Both the position numbers and the translations under genes were made by a program. 64,000 nucleotides of DNA from Bradymonas sp963697525 (lineage in GTDB: Bacteria > Myxococcota_A > Bradymonadia > Bradymonadales > Bradymonadaceae). The notes under the pieces are model-generated. The model worked only from the letters and a program-made list of their open reading frames with translations. It did not search any database and had not been told where the DNA came from. Below are positions 47,795 through 56,881 of the stretch, piece after piece. The stretch covers positions 124,001 through 188,000 of the forward strand of contig OY969087.1 of assembly GCA_963697525.1 (NCBI GenBank). Direction: 5' to 3'. Numbering within the stretch: the stretch's first letter is position 1; every line of letters begins with the position of its first letter.

Positions 47795-48634
47795 ATGCAA
47801 ACGACCGATACGAACAGTGTCCTCCCCCGTGACAAGCGCCACCAGCTCCACGTCAACCGCGCCTTTGTCGCCCGGGTGCTCGCGGACGCACACGGCACGG
47901 ACTTCCTTTCCCAGCCGCGCAACTGCGTTCTTCTCGGCCCGAACACCGAGGAACTCAAGACCCTCGCAGCCGCGCTGCGAGGATTCCGCGTGCCCAACCT
48001 CGAGCGCAAACCGGCGATCGGGCGAGTATGGGTGAACCGGCTGCCAAGCCGCAGCTTCGTGTGGCCCGACATCGTTGCCATCGCTGGTTGGGGATTTGAC
48101 GCGACCCTCGTGAGAGAGGCGGTAGTTCGATACGGCAAGTCCGTCCACTACGTGGACGCGGGCTACCTCGACCGGCTCGTGTTTAACCGCGCTGCTTGGA
48201 GCGAGGACGAGATTGAGCACCGTCGTCGACAGAGCCTGAGCATGGGGCACCCTGGACTGCGCTTGGTCGCTCGCGCCCGCACCTTCGACGACTGGCCGAC
48301 GCTCGAGAGTGCCGTCCACCACACCGAGCGCCAGGGCGCAGACGCCACCGGGGAGCGGTTCGAAAACCGCAACTCGAGGAGCTTCCTGCGCGACGCTGGC
48401 TACAGGGTCGGGAAAACCAACGGACTACCGCCCTTCAAGCGGCAGCGGATCCTGGAGGAACAGGTTGCGCGCCGCGGACTCGAGGAGGTGGCCTCTTTCC
48501 TGGCCTGGCTCGTCGAAGATTCCTCCTGCCGCAAGAACATGGAGGTCGCCAACGCGCACCGCCGCGCAGACCTGAGGTACCTGCGCCAGGAGCACTGGGA
48601 TGACGCCTTCGGGTGGTCGTATCCCAACCCGTAG
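47795..48634 (+). CDS. Hypothetical protein (279 aa) of an accessory module
   Basis: The 279-residue protein starts with a charged helical region (LHVNRAFVARVLADAHGTDF), has a middle segment RVWVNRLPSRSFVWPDIVAI and a basic C-terminus (LPPFKRQRILEEQVARRGLE). A strong AAGGAG lies 7 nt before the ATG. No domain recognised. Its Arg/Trp-rich middle and basic tail hint at nucleic-acid contact, but that is weak. It is followed by a strong hairpin and the DUF3825 gene. Confidence 0.6.
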   Translation: MQTTDTNSVLPRDKRHQLHVNRAFVARVLADAHGTDFLSQPRNCVLLGPNTEELKTLAAALRGFRVPNLERKPAIGRVWVNRLPSRSFVWPDIVAIAGWGFDATLVREAVVRYGKSVHYVDAGYLDRLVFNRAAWSEDEIEHRRRQSLSMGHPGLRLVARARTFDDWPTLESAVHHTERQGADATGERFENRNSRSFLRDAGYRVGKTNGLPPFKRQRILEEQVARRGLEEVASFLAWLVEDSSCRKNMEVANAHRRADLRYLRQEHWDDAFGWSYPNP

Positions 48635-48641
48635 CTCGCAT

Positions 48642-48668
48642 CCGACGGCGGGCGCTGCCCGCCGTCGG
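48642..48668 (+). terminator. 12-bp stem hairpin after the 279-aa gene
   Basis: CCGACGGCGGGC and GCCCGCCGTCGG pair perfectly around GCT, just after the stop. The GC-rich stem lacks a T run, so the termination role is probable but not certain. Confidence 0.65.
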
Positions 48669-48738
48669 CACCTCGCGAAAGCGACAGACTGACCACTGCT
48701 TCGAGATCGAATCACCACACGACCAAATGGAGAATACC

Positions 48739-49554
48739 ATGTTGGATGAATACGCTGAGGACCTCTTCTCGTTCGCCTACATTCCCAAGCTCAACAAGAA
48801 GCTCGCCATCCTCGCCGGACTCGCTGAGCGCGAATTGTGGGACCCGGCTGGACCCGGTACCGAAAAGAAGTACCCGGTGCTCTTGGGCTACCTCAAGCAG
48901 TGCTTCGCCTGGGCCACAGAGCGCGGGTTGATGCAGTCGAGTTCGCGGGGCGCGCACGGTCGCTTCACCTGCTTCAACATCGGGCTGACCACGCCCGAAC
49001 AACTGCCACTCTACGCGGTGTTTGAAAGGAACCGCAACGCGTACCGCCAGCCGTGGTGTCTCAGATGGTTTCTGCCGGAAGATGACTCCCGTCTGCGGTG
49101 CCGATTCGCCGACCTGCCCTCGGCACCACGTCCTGACGCAGGTGCCTGGCCGGCGATCGGCACCGCAACGCCGATCCCGACAGTCGACATGGGACACGTC
49201 GTGGGTGACCGGCAGGGACGTTTCCCTCGACCTCACCGTGACTGCGAGAAACCGGTGCTCGAAGCGCGGGTGTGGTCCGCGCTTTCACGCTCGTGGAGCA
49301 GGGTTGTTGCGAACCCGCAGCTTGCCGTGCCGCAACTCTTCCACGGCCGACGACAGCTCCTCATCCCCCTCTGTCTCGATACCAAGGAGGTTGTCGACGT
49401 CGCGGCCGTCGTCGCGTTCGATGGGCCGATCCCCCACGTGCCGACGTGCCTCACACTGGAGATGGCGTATCGGAACGCCCGCACGCTCGAAAAGCCACGG
49501 GCGGGGTGGCTTCGCCAGTATGGAGTTCGCCGCTACGCGGGAATGATCAACTAG
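48739..49554 (+). CDS. DUF3825 domain protein
   Basis: The 271-residue protein opens LFSFAYIPKLNKKLAILAGL and continues with GYLKQCFAWATERGLM and RFTCFNIGLTTPEQLPLYAV, the pattern of DUF3825, a family with an OB-like/nucleic-acid-related fold. It ends with a strand-rich module (VPQLFHGRRQLLIPLCLDTK). ATG 48739 (GGAG 7 nt upstream) is chosen over 48727. DUF3825 proteins occur in mobile elements and defence islands. Function unproven. Confidence 0.78.
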   Translation: MLDEYAEDLFSFAYIPKLNKKLAILAGLAERELWDPAGPGTEKKYPVLLGYLKQCFAWATERGLMQSSSRGAHGRFTCFNIGLTTPEQLPLYAVFERNRNAYRQPWCLRWFLPEDDSRLRCRFADLPSAPRPDAGAWPAIGTATPIPTVDMGHVVGDRQGRFPRPHRDCEKPVLEARVWSALSRSWSRVVANPQLAVPQLFHGRRQLLIPLCLDTKEVVDVAAVVAFDGPIPHVPTCLTLEMAYRNARTLEKPRAGWLRQYGVRRYAGMIN

Positions 49555-49565
49555 CTGTTTTTGGC

Positions 49566-49584
49566 GCTGGTGTTGGCCACCAGC
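49566..49584 (+). terminator. Hairpin after the DUF3825 gene
   Basis: GCTGGTG and CACCAGC form a perfect 7-bp stem around TTGGC, 12 nt after the stop. Likely the end of this three-gene transcript. Confidence 0.55.
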
Positions 49585-49626
49585 CTCCATCTGACAAACG
49601 TTGAACTCTCTTAATGGAGCGATCTT

Positions 49627-49842
49627 ATGCCCAAGCACGAAGTAAAAGTCACGATGCCGACGGTCGAGCTCAAGAACACCGACGCAGAGCTCGAGGTGTG
49701 TTGCGACGGGAAGAAGCTCGGTACCCTCAGGCTCTCCCGAGGCTCGGCTGAGTGGGTGCCCGCCAAGTTCGAGTATGGGTACCATGTGCGGTGGACTGAA
49801 CTCGCGGAGTTATTTGAACAGCACGGAATGAGACGTACGTAG
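49627..49842 (+). CDS. Small conserved-type defence-island protein (71 aa)
   Basis: A 71-residue beta-rich protein: VKVTMPTVELKNTDAELEVC, then KKLGTLRLSRGSAEWVPAKF and a helical end. ATG has GGAG 8 nt upstream. The Trp-Val-Pro turn and the helical tail resemble small companion proteins that precede nuclease genes in defence islands. No specific family name is given. It is followed by a long hairpin, then the DUF4365-like gene. Confidence 0.55.
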   Translation: MPKHEVKVTMPTVELKNTDAELEVCCDGKKLGTLRLSRGSAEWVPAKFEYGYHVRWTELAELFEQHGMRRT

Positions 49843-49905
49843 CACCCGTGCCGCGGGAGTAAGAGCGGACTTGATCGAACCGCTCCAGAGCCAAGCAGTG
49901 CTGTG

Positions 49906-49951
49906 AGAGCTTCGCAAGCCAGATCCTCCGAATTGGTTTGCGAAGCTCTCT
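49906..49951 (+). terminator. 13-bp inverted repeat GAGAGCTTCGCAA/TTGCGAAGCTCTC
   Basis: Perfect 13-bp arms with a 20-nt loop, in the gap after the 71-aa gene and followed by TTGCAG. It could be a terminator or a recombination/operator site, since the loop is large. Confidence 0.55.
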
Positions 49952-50057
49952 TGCAGTGGCTATGCTGAACATGCGATCAGCTAAAATCCATATCTCAGAC
50001 ACACTCACGCATTCGACAGACTGGCCGTATTGGGGCAAACGAACGAGGAGTAGGACC

Positions 50058-51668
50058 GTGGGAGACAGAGATGTCGGTGGATTGGGGGAAGCGCGATTCC
50101 AAGGGCTCTGCCGCGCCGAGGGAATCTCGGCTGAGAAAGCGCGAATCGACGAAACGGGATGGGATTTTTTCGTCGACGTTCCCTGCGCGAAGTCAGTGGC
50201 GCATGGCGATTTGCCGCTGGATCTCCAGCCATCATCGTTCTGCGCTCTGATTCAGGTGAAGTCGACCGACCGAACTGACCGCCGACGAGGAGTTAAGCTG
50301 AGCAACTGGCGCCGCCTTACGCTGAACTACCCGATTCCAGCCTTCTACCTGATTTTTGAATTCGATGGGGAGTTAGTTCCGCAACGAGCCTATCTCGTTC
50401 ACGTCGGCGAGAAGTGGACGGCTTCAGTCCTGAAGGCGTTGCGTGAGCTCGACCCCGCACAGCCCGACGTGCTGCACAAGGAGGAACTCACCCTGACGTG
50501 GTCCGAAGAGGACCGGCTGGCTTCCGTCGATGCTCCAACCATCGTGGCGGCCATCCGCAAGCATGTTGGAACAGAGCCTGCTGCGTATGGCGAACAATGG
50601 CGACGTTGGAAGCGTGAGCTCGGCTATGGGAACCATGTCTACACGTTGCAGATGATAGCCGAGGCACCGGAGGGTGAGTCAGTGGTCGAGATGATGGTCG
50701 ACTTTGCGATCGGCCTGCGCAAGCAGTTGCCGGCAAGAGTCGAGTCGTTCCAAGACATCCGGTTCGGCATTCCAAAGGATCGACCGATCTGGGAGCAGAA
50801 GGATCCAGTGATCGAACTTCCCGACCTCCAGCCAACCGGACAGGCACACCTGTGCTTCAAGACTGACCGGCATCCAGGGTGGAACGAAATCGCTGTCGAT
50901 TTCTACTCGCCCGGTAGCATTTTCCCGTTCATCAAGCCGAAATGGTGGAAGATCCGGCTAGAGTCGAAGCTATTCGATGTCGTGTTGTCGTTACGCGAAG
51001 AAAACGCAAGAGCGCGTTTTAGCTTCGACTTCGCTTCCGAGCCGGTGGAACTCCGTGAACTGGCCAACGCCTGCGAGCTGCTCCGCATGATCGACCACGG
51101 GGGTGACGAAGCAATGGAAGTGCGGCTCCGGCTGCAAAATGGCGCGGCACTGCCCATCCAATGGGAGACGAACCGAGCATCGATTACACAGTCGTCCGCA
51201 CTCTCCGAAATCTCCGACGCAGCACGGGCTGCTTGGACGCTCGCACGGAGCTTCGATCTCGACCCACAACTCACGGTCGAGCTCGACGAACTCCTCGACC
51301 AAGTATCGGAACTCAAGGGGTGTGAAAGATTACTCCAGGCGTCTCCTCAAATGAGTGTGCGTTGGGAAGGCGAGCTCCCGAAGGACTTCGACGACGATGA
51401 AGCCGTGATTGGCGTCCCCCTCGTGTCTGGAGCGAGACTGGGAGGAGAGTTCTTCATTGTGTCGGCGGCCATTTTCGGGCGAGCCGCCGTTGAAGGTCTC
51501 CCTGGCACTGAGTGGTCGCGCCTAACAGTTGCCGAGCCAGCCGGTCACACTCACAGACTCGAGCGCGTCCAGCTCGAAGACGTACCAGCCATCGATGTCG
51601 AGGCGATGACCGACCAGGTCATCGAGTGGCTGCGGGCGAATGACATAAAGGTCGTGCTCAACGAGTAA
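50058..51668 (+). CDS. DUF4365-like PD-(D/E)XK nuclease-domain protein
   Basis: The 536-residue protein has an N-terminal nuclease-like domain. GGLGEARFQGLCRAEG is followed by DETGWDFFVDVPC and FCALIQVKSTD, matching the D-(D/E/Q)xK core of PD-(D/E)XK domains such as DUF4365. The remaining 350 residues form a beta-rich C-terminal region without recognised motifs, perhaps for target recognition. GTG at 50058, 8 nt after GAGGAG, is preferred over an upstream ATG. It is likely a phage- or plasmid-targeting nuclease by analogy with related domains in defence islands. Activity unproven. Confidence 0.72.
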   Translation: MGDRDVGGLGEARFQGLCRAEGISAEKARIDETGWDFFVDVPCAKSVAHGDLPLDLQPSSFCALIQVKSTDRTDRRRGVKLSNWRRLTLNYPIPAFYLIFEFDGELVPQRAYLVHVGEKWTASVLKALRELDPAQPDVLHKEELTLTWSEEDRLASVDAPTIVAAIRKHVGTEPAAYGEQWRRWKRELGYGNHVYTLQMIAEAPEGESVVEMMVDFAIGLRKQLPARVESFQDIRFGIPKDRPIWEQKDPVIELPDLQPTGQAHLCFKTDRHPGWNEIAVDFYSPGSIFPFIKPKWWKIRLESKLFDVVLSLREENARARFSFDFASEPVELRELANACELLRMIDHGGDEAMEVRLRLQNGAALPIQWETNRASITQSSALSEISDAARAAWTLARSFDLDPQLTVELDELLDQVSELKGCERLLQASPQMSVRWEGELPKDFDDDEAVIGVPLVSGARLGGEFFIVSAAIFGRAAVEGLPGTEWSRLTVAEPAGHTHRLERVQLEDVPAIDVEAMTDQVIEWLRANDIKVVLNE

Positions 51669-51746
51669 GTCGTCCGCCGGCGGTCATGATGGCGCAGACA
51701 CTCCGGTGAACCCGCATGAGCAGACTCTCAACTTTGAGGAGTGTAG

Positions 51747-52970
51747 ATGTTCTTCAAGCCTCTGGATCAAATCACGGAAGCCGACATTCTAGGAATGGTC
51801 GACAATGATCGGCTCGAGGATGCGCAACTGGACTTCAAGCTGGGACGCCCTGACAAGTGGAAGAATGTCGATCCCGACCTCGACGAGGCTGAAAAGGACG
51901 ACGAGCGTTGGAAAGCCAAACGGGAGTTCCTCAAGGACGTCACAGCGTTCGCAAACAACCGCGGCGGAGACCTGATCTACGGGATGGCGGAGAAATCAGG
52001 CGTGGCCGGCAAGGCGCTTGGGATCGACGTGCCGAACATGGATCAACTCATCCTCGAGCTCCAGCAGTTGTGTGAGAACCACACTGAGCCGCCGTTGCGG
52101 GTACAGGCTCGGCCTGTCGGAGAGTTCGACAAAGGACCCGTCCTGGTAGTCCGCGTGCCTGAGAGCTGGCAAAGGCCGCACGCGGTGAACATTCACGAGG
52201 CTCGCTTCTTCTGGCAACGCCACGAGAATTCCAACCGTCCCATGACGATGAACGAGATCAAACAAATGGTTGTCGGTTGGCACGATGTCGAAGAACGGAT
52301 CCGTCGGTTTCGACGAGAGCGAGTCGAGAAACTCGCACGTGGAGAAGCGCCACTCCCGTTGTATGGAGAACGCCTGGTCGTGTTTCACATCGTTCCGGTC
52401 GAGATGTTCGCCAACGATGCGCAGATTGACGTCCGCTCCTCGTCGGACGAACCGCGGGTTTGGCAGTTTCCGCTCAACGAAAGCGGCTTCGACACCGGCT
52501 ACACACTGGACGGGCGGATCGCCTACAACACCCAACCAGGAGACAAGCCAGGGGAGACTGCGGGTGCGCGAGGCTACACCCTATTGTTTCGCAATGGCTC
52601 GTTGGAAACAGTTACGTCAACCCTTGGCTCCTACTCCGAGAGCATCCATCCATTCCCAATCGCGGATCGAATCAGGAGAGGTTTTCGCGACGGTTGGACG
52701 AAGGGACTCCAGGCATACAACCTGACTGGCCCCTACTTTGTCGCGCTTTCGCTCGTCGGATGGAAGGGAAGCCAACTTCCAAGCGATCAATTCGCAATAG
52801 TTCAGCCGTGGTGGCCACTTCGTGAGGACAACATCATGCTGCCCGATGTGATGGTCGAGATTTTCACTGACGAGCCTGCCGACGATCTCAAACAGTTGTG
52901 GGACTACCTTTGGCAAACCTGCGGTTTTAAGGGCTTCACGGACACCCAACGAGAGAAGTTAGTGCGATGA
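51747..52970 (+). CDS. AlbA_2 (Schlafen-like) domain protein
   Basis: The 407-residue protein begins with an AlbA_2/Schlafen-type domain: AQLDFKLGRPDKWK, a FLKDVTAFANNRGGDLIYGM segment with the typical FANNRGGDLIYG core, then a VLVVRVPESWQRPHAV strand. C-terminal to it is an uncharacterised alpha/beta region. The AlbA_2 fold is found with ATP-dependent regulators and with nucleases. ATG has GAGGAG 6 nt upstream. It is the second gene of a row of defence-type genes, in the same direction as the DUF4365-like gene. Confidence 0.85.
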   Translation: MFFKPLDQITEADILGMVDNDRLEDAQLDFKLGRPDKWKNVDPDLDEAEKDDERWKAKREFLKDVTAFANNRGGDLIYGMAEKSGVAGKALGIDVPNMDQLILELQQLCENHTEPPLRVQARPVGEFDKGPVLVVRVPESWQRPHAVNIHEARFFWQRHENSNRPMTMNEIKQMVVGWHDVEERIRRFRRERVEKLARGEAPLPLYGERLVVFHIVPVEMFANDAQIDVRSSSDEPRVWQFPLNESGFDTGYTLDGRIAYNTQPGDKPGETAGARGYTLLFRNGSLETVTSTLGSYSESIHPFPIADRIRRGFRDGWTKGLQAYNLTGPYFVALSLVGWKGSQLPSDQFAIVQPWWPLREDNIMLPDVMVEIFTDEPADDLKQLWDYLWQTCGFKGFTDTQREKLVR

Positions 52971-53135
52971 GGGCACCAGATCGATCTTCGCAACGCACAT
53001 CTCCGGGCAACTCGCCACGAGTTCAGCGTCGTCTGCATGTGCCGGAATTTTTGGGAAAGTTTTGCTTGTGCGACACCCTCTGCGCGGATTGAGTCTACCG
53101 CATTCTTGACGCCGTTCACTGTCAATCGGATCCTT

Positions 53136-54536
53136 ATGCGGCCGCGCTTTTTCAAGCGCCTTGACCTGGAGCCCGCCATCAGAACCTCAGACTCACATCC
53201 TATCCGCATCGACTTCGTCGACCACGCCGCGATTCCGGACAAGGGCAGCCTCGGCCTGACGCTCGCCCCAGGGAAATACATACGCCACAAATGGGACCGG
53301 AATCTCGATCGGGATCTGGACCGGCTACGCCGAGAGTACGAGGTCGACACGCTGGTCACACTGTTGACCGTCAACGAGTTTCAACGTCTGCGACTCAACG
53401 GTTTCTTCGGACGGGTGAACGCCAACGGCATGGAGGCCGTTTCGATGCCCCTGGAACAGGGCAAGCCGCCAAAGGATCGGGAGGAGTTCGCTGCCGGAGT
53501 TGCCGCAATCGTGGAGCGCCTCAGGAAGGGGCAGCGAGTCGTCGTCCATTGTTCGGGCGGCCTCGGCCGCTCCGGTATGGTCGCGGCCTGTTGTCTCGTC
53601 GGATTTGAGGTGCCGCCACACGAGGCCGTCGAGACTGTTCGCGGTGCGCGACGTGGCGCGATCGAGGGTGGTGCTCAGGAAGAGCTCGTCGCGGAGTTTA
53701 CCGCGAGGGACGTGCAGGTCTATTCGGACCATTATCTCGTCGAAGGCCCCGACGTGTTTCCGGTCGAACCAGACGTGGAGGACGTTTTCAAGTCGCTTTT
53801 CCGTACCCCCCAGGACACCTCACCCCCTGAGAAGGCCGACCTATACAGGAGGTTCGAACGCTACGTGCTCGGGGATGAGGTGCCACGAACGCCGCGCGAA
53901 GCCTTTCTTGTTATGAGCGAGCTATCGGGCACCTACGTGGGTAGCCGAACGCTCTTGTGCTGGGTCGACGAGCCGCGCCTGCGCCGCATGATCAGCACCT
54001 GTGTGGCCCTTCGAGCTGCTGAGTCCCACCGAATTGCCGACTCAGCCGATCGTTGGACCCTCCTCTATGCAAGCCGAGCCGCCGAACTGGTCGAGCCCTT
54101 GGTCCGTTCCATCGTTGCCTCGCGGCCAGGACCCGTACGCCTCGTGGAGCGCCAGATGCTCACGTGTGCGGCGCTCCGATTCGATGGTCACGCTTACGTT
54201 GACGCCACCGGCTTCGACTGGAATGAATGGGAACCGGAGCGTTACGCGGCCGAAGGCGACCAGCTCGACGCACCGGAGATCCTCTCCCTGTTCTTTGCGT
54301 CCCAACGCTTCCTGTGCAAGTGGGGCGGCGAGATGCTTCCCGACACGCACCCGCACTGGTGGATGTACCGCGAACTCTTCCTCCAGGCCGTCGATATTCA
54401 GGTCCCACGCGAGTACCGGCACGAAGATTACTGGCTCGAGTGGAAGCTGCGGTACGAACCACGGCGCGACGAGTGCGTGGAGGTCGTGGCGACAATCCAC
54501 CGTCGGACGGAGTATGACAAAGAGCTGCACCAATAA
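53136..54536 (+). CDS. Cys-based tyrosine/dual-specificity phosphatase-like protein
   Basis: About 466 residues. The active-site P-loop is VVHCSGGLGRSGMVAACCL (HCxxGxxRS motif), preceded by KYIRHKWDRNLDRDLDRLRR and EYEVDTLVTLLTVNEFQRLR typical of a DSP/CDKN3-like fold. The C-terminal 270 residues carry an ADP-ribosylglycohydrolase-unrelated unknown domain with many conserved Trp. Dual-specificity phosphatases in defence islands may reverse phosphorylation or act on nucleotide signals. Start at ATG 53136 is uncertain because the upstream RBS is poor; the frame opens at 53037. Confidence 0.8.
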   Translation: MRPRFFKRLDLEPAIRTSDSHPIRIDFVDHAAIPDKGSLGLTLAPGKYIRHKWDRNLDRDLDRLRREYEVDTLVTLLTVNEFQRLRLNGFFGRVNANGMEAVSMPLEQGKPPKDREEFAAGVAAIVERLRKGQRVVVHCSGGLGRSGMVAACCLVGFEVPPHEAVETVRGARRGAIEGGAQEELVAEFTARDVQVYSDHYLVEGPDVFPVEPDVEDVFKSLFRTPQDTSPPEKADLYRRFERYVLGDEVPRTPREAFLVMSELSGTYVGSRTLLCWVDEPRLRRMISTCVALRAAESHRIADSADRWTLLYASRAAELVEPLVRSIVASRPGPVRLVERQMLTCAALRFDGHAYVDATGFDWNEWEPERYAAEGDQLDAPEILSLFFASQRFLCKWGGEMLPDTHPHWWMYRELFLQAVDIQVPREYRHEDYWLEWKLRYEPRRDECVEVVATIHRRTEYDKELHQ

Positions 54537-54570
54537 GTCATATGACTGACCAAATTGAAGGAAGTGCCTC

Positions 54571-55513
54571 ATGGGCAAATTAGGCAATCTCAAACGTCTG
54601 GACCCCCGACACGTGTGGGCTCATGAAGCCACCGAATTCACACCGTGGCTCGCCGAGCAGATTGAAATGCTGGGCGACGCCATCGGGCTCGAGCTCGAGC
54701 TGGTTCGTCGCGAATCGAGCGTCGGCGACTTCTCGGTCGACCTCCTCGCGCGGGATCTCGGTCGAAACCAACTCGTCGTCATCGAGAACCAACTCGAAGT
54801 CACGGATCACTCCCACCTCGGCCAGCTGCTGACCTACGCAGCCGGCACGACCGCCGGTGGCGTGATTCTGGATTTGCCGAGAGTTTCGGGAGGAACACAG
54901 GCAGGCGCTCGACTGGCTCAACGAGCACTGTCGGGACATCGACTTCTTCGGCGTCGTGCTCGAGGTGCTGCAGATCGACGACTCGGCGCCGGCGGCCAAC
55001 TTTCGCCCCATCGCGTTCCCAAACGATTGGACTCGCCGCTCCCAAGAGGCTGCGAAGTCGAGCGAGCTCTCCGAACGGGCTAAGGCATACCAAGAGTTCT
55101 TCCAGCGCCTCCTCGACCACCTACGCGAGGAGCATCGGTTCACGGGCGCACGCAAGGGACTGCCTCAGAACTGGTACTCGTTTTCCTCTGGCCACAGTGG
55201 CTTCAACTACGGAGTTAGCTTTGCCCGCGGCGGCGAGATCCGAGCCGAGATTTACGTCGATACCGGCGAGGGCGACGAGAACCTGGAGATATTCGAGACG
55301 TTCCAGGCCGAACGTGAGGCCATCGAACACGAGTTCGGCGAACCGCTGCGCTGGGAGCGGCTCGACAACAGCCGGGGATGCCGGATCGCCATGTATCGCG
55401 ACGGGAGCATTGAGGACTCCGACGAAGAACTCGAGGAGTACCTTAAATGGGCGACTGACCGGATGCTGCGGTTCAAGAAGGTTTTCGATGGTCGGTTGTC
55501 GCGGCTGCCGTAA
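54571..55513 (+). CDS. DUF4268 domain protein, frame-shifted
   Basis: Two frames make one gene. The first (MGKLGNLKRLDPRHVWAHEA through LTYAAGTTAGGV) is the N-terminal PD-(D/E)XK-like half with ESSVGDFSVDLLARD and NQLVVIENQLEVTDH (DxxxxIENQ core). After the GATTCT at 54864-54869 the frame shifts, and the second frame gives ICREFREEHRQALDWLNEHC then the DUF4268 domain (NFRPIAFPNDWTRRSQEAAK). Removing one base, most simply A54865, restores a 313-residue protein. ATG at 54571 follows GGAAG. DUF4268 nucleases belong to the restriction-endonuclease-like group seen in defence regions. The lesion could be an assembly error. Confidence 0.8.
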
Positions 55514-55567
55514 ATTCTCGCGCAGCGACGGATTTTTTTGGCAGCCAGTGGAAGCCCATATGGCTGG

Positions 55568-56830
55568 CTACCGAGGCGTCCCATCGTCATGCCACGCCTC
55601 GGCTGCAGGACGACACAGCATACATGGGCGCCTGTCCGTGTTCTCTGCCTGGACGGGACGCTCAAAGAAAATCCTGCGCTCCGAACGAATCTGCTGAGCC
55701 ACTCCGCAGCCGCCGTTGAGGTGGTAGACTCCGCTGTCCTCGGAGGCGACATACTTCATAAGCTTCAGCAACTGATCGAGGAGCAGTATCGCTCGGAGGG
55801 AGTTTTCCACGGTTGGATAGCTCAAGTCTGCCCCGTGTAAGATTGCGTGCCGGCTCAAAGGAGAGACGATCGGTGCACCGTGTTCAAAGTTCGCGAGGTA
55901 ATGCTCCATGATGAAACGCTGAACACTGCGCTCGTGCGCGTTCCAAGAATCTTCCTGGTCGATGAGTCGCTCAACAAAGCATCTGAGCCTCTTGCCGTTG
56001 ACGCGTCCCTCATAAGCAAATCCGAACACGAGGAAACCCTCGACCTGAGGAACCAGCGTCGGAATTGATGTTTCGTATATGCCGTTCTGATGCGCATCCA
56101 GTGCTGCCCTCAGAATCCGCACGCGCTGTTCTGCCAGTGGCGAGGACTCCCATCGCCGCCGAATCGACTCGATCATATGGTCACCGTAAAGCTGGACGAT
56201 GCCGCTCTCGATGGTATCCCGGTATTTTTCCAGTTCATCGTCCGGCAGGTCCGCCAAGCGTGCGATCTTGAAAACCCAACGTGAGGACACCTCGCATGGG
56301 GGCGGCCACCCGAGCCTGAACATTACGTCGCAATAATTTCCCGACGCGCGACGCCATCGTTCGAAATCAATTTGGGGAGGACGAAGCCCCTCGAGCAGCC
56401 TCGTAGTCCACTCACTCGGTAGCGTGAACTGCGCCGCATCGGCGATTCGTCTCGACCATTCCTGCGTGATTCCGCGGAATTCTGCGCCAACCGCCACCGC
56501 GCTGGTTGACGCACGAAAACTCGACAGGGTCGCGACCCTGCCCATGTCCTCGATGGACTGCTTCATGCGGAGTACCGACGCGGATGCCTGGTCGTGCAGC
56601 TGCACCATCTCCGACCTGAACTTTGTGATTGTGGAGAACTCCCGCGCATACGACTGCTTCAACGACTCAAATGCTCGAAGGCTCTCGTTCGCCCGCTCCA
56701 GTCCGATCAGCTGGACCGAAACCGACGGTTTCAGCGCCGCGAACCTCGTCGTATCCATTAGCGACGACTCGAAGCGGGTGGCATCAGCGATAATCGACGA
56801 AAAAAACCGATTTGAGTGCAATATGCTCAT
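55568..56830 (-). CDS. Unknown protein with Rx4H HEPN-like motif
   Basis: The 420-residue protein has an N-terminal coiled-coil-like region (VQLIGLERANESLRAFESLK, then KQSYAREFSTITKFRSEMVQ). The C-terminal segment contains SRHAILHGADLSYPTVENSL, an Rx4H motif of the type seen in HEPN ribonucleases, followed by LRAILLLDQLLKLMKY. HEPN RNases are common toxins of defence systems. The motif is suggestive, not decisive. It starts 51 bp after the transglutaminase-like gene's stop and could share its transcript. No ribosome-binding site is strong at 56830. Confidence 0.55.
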   Translation of the reverse strand: MSILHSNRFFSSIIADATRFESSLMDTTRFAALKPSVSVQLIGLERANESLRAFESLKQSYAREFSTITKFRSEMVQLHDQASASVLRMKQSIEDMGRVATLSSFRASTSAVAVGAEFRGITQEWSRRIADAAQFTLPSEWTTRLLEGLRPPQIDFERWRRASGNYCDVMFRLGWPPPCEVSSRWVFKIARLADLPDDELEKYRDTIESGIVQLYGDHMIESIRRRWESSPLAEQRVRILRAALDAHQNGIYETSIPTLVPQVEGFLVFGFAYEGRVNGKRLRCFVERLIDQEDSWNAHERSVQRFIMEHYLANFEHGAPIVSPLSRHAILHGADLSYPTVENSLRAILLLDQLLKLMKYVASEDSGVYHLNGGCGVAQQIRSERRIFFERPVQAENTDRRPCMLCRPAAEAWHDDGTPR

Positions 56831-56881
56831 GGTATCCGAGTTTGCTCTTTAGAAAGCTAAAACGAAATCGACGCGCCCCCT

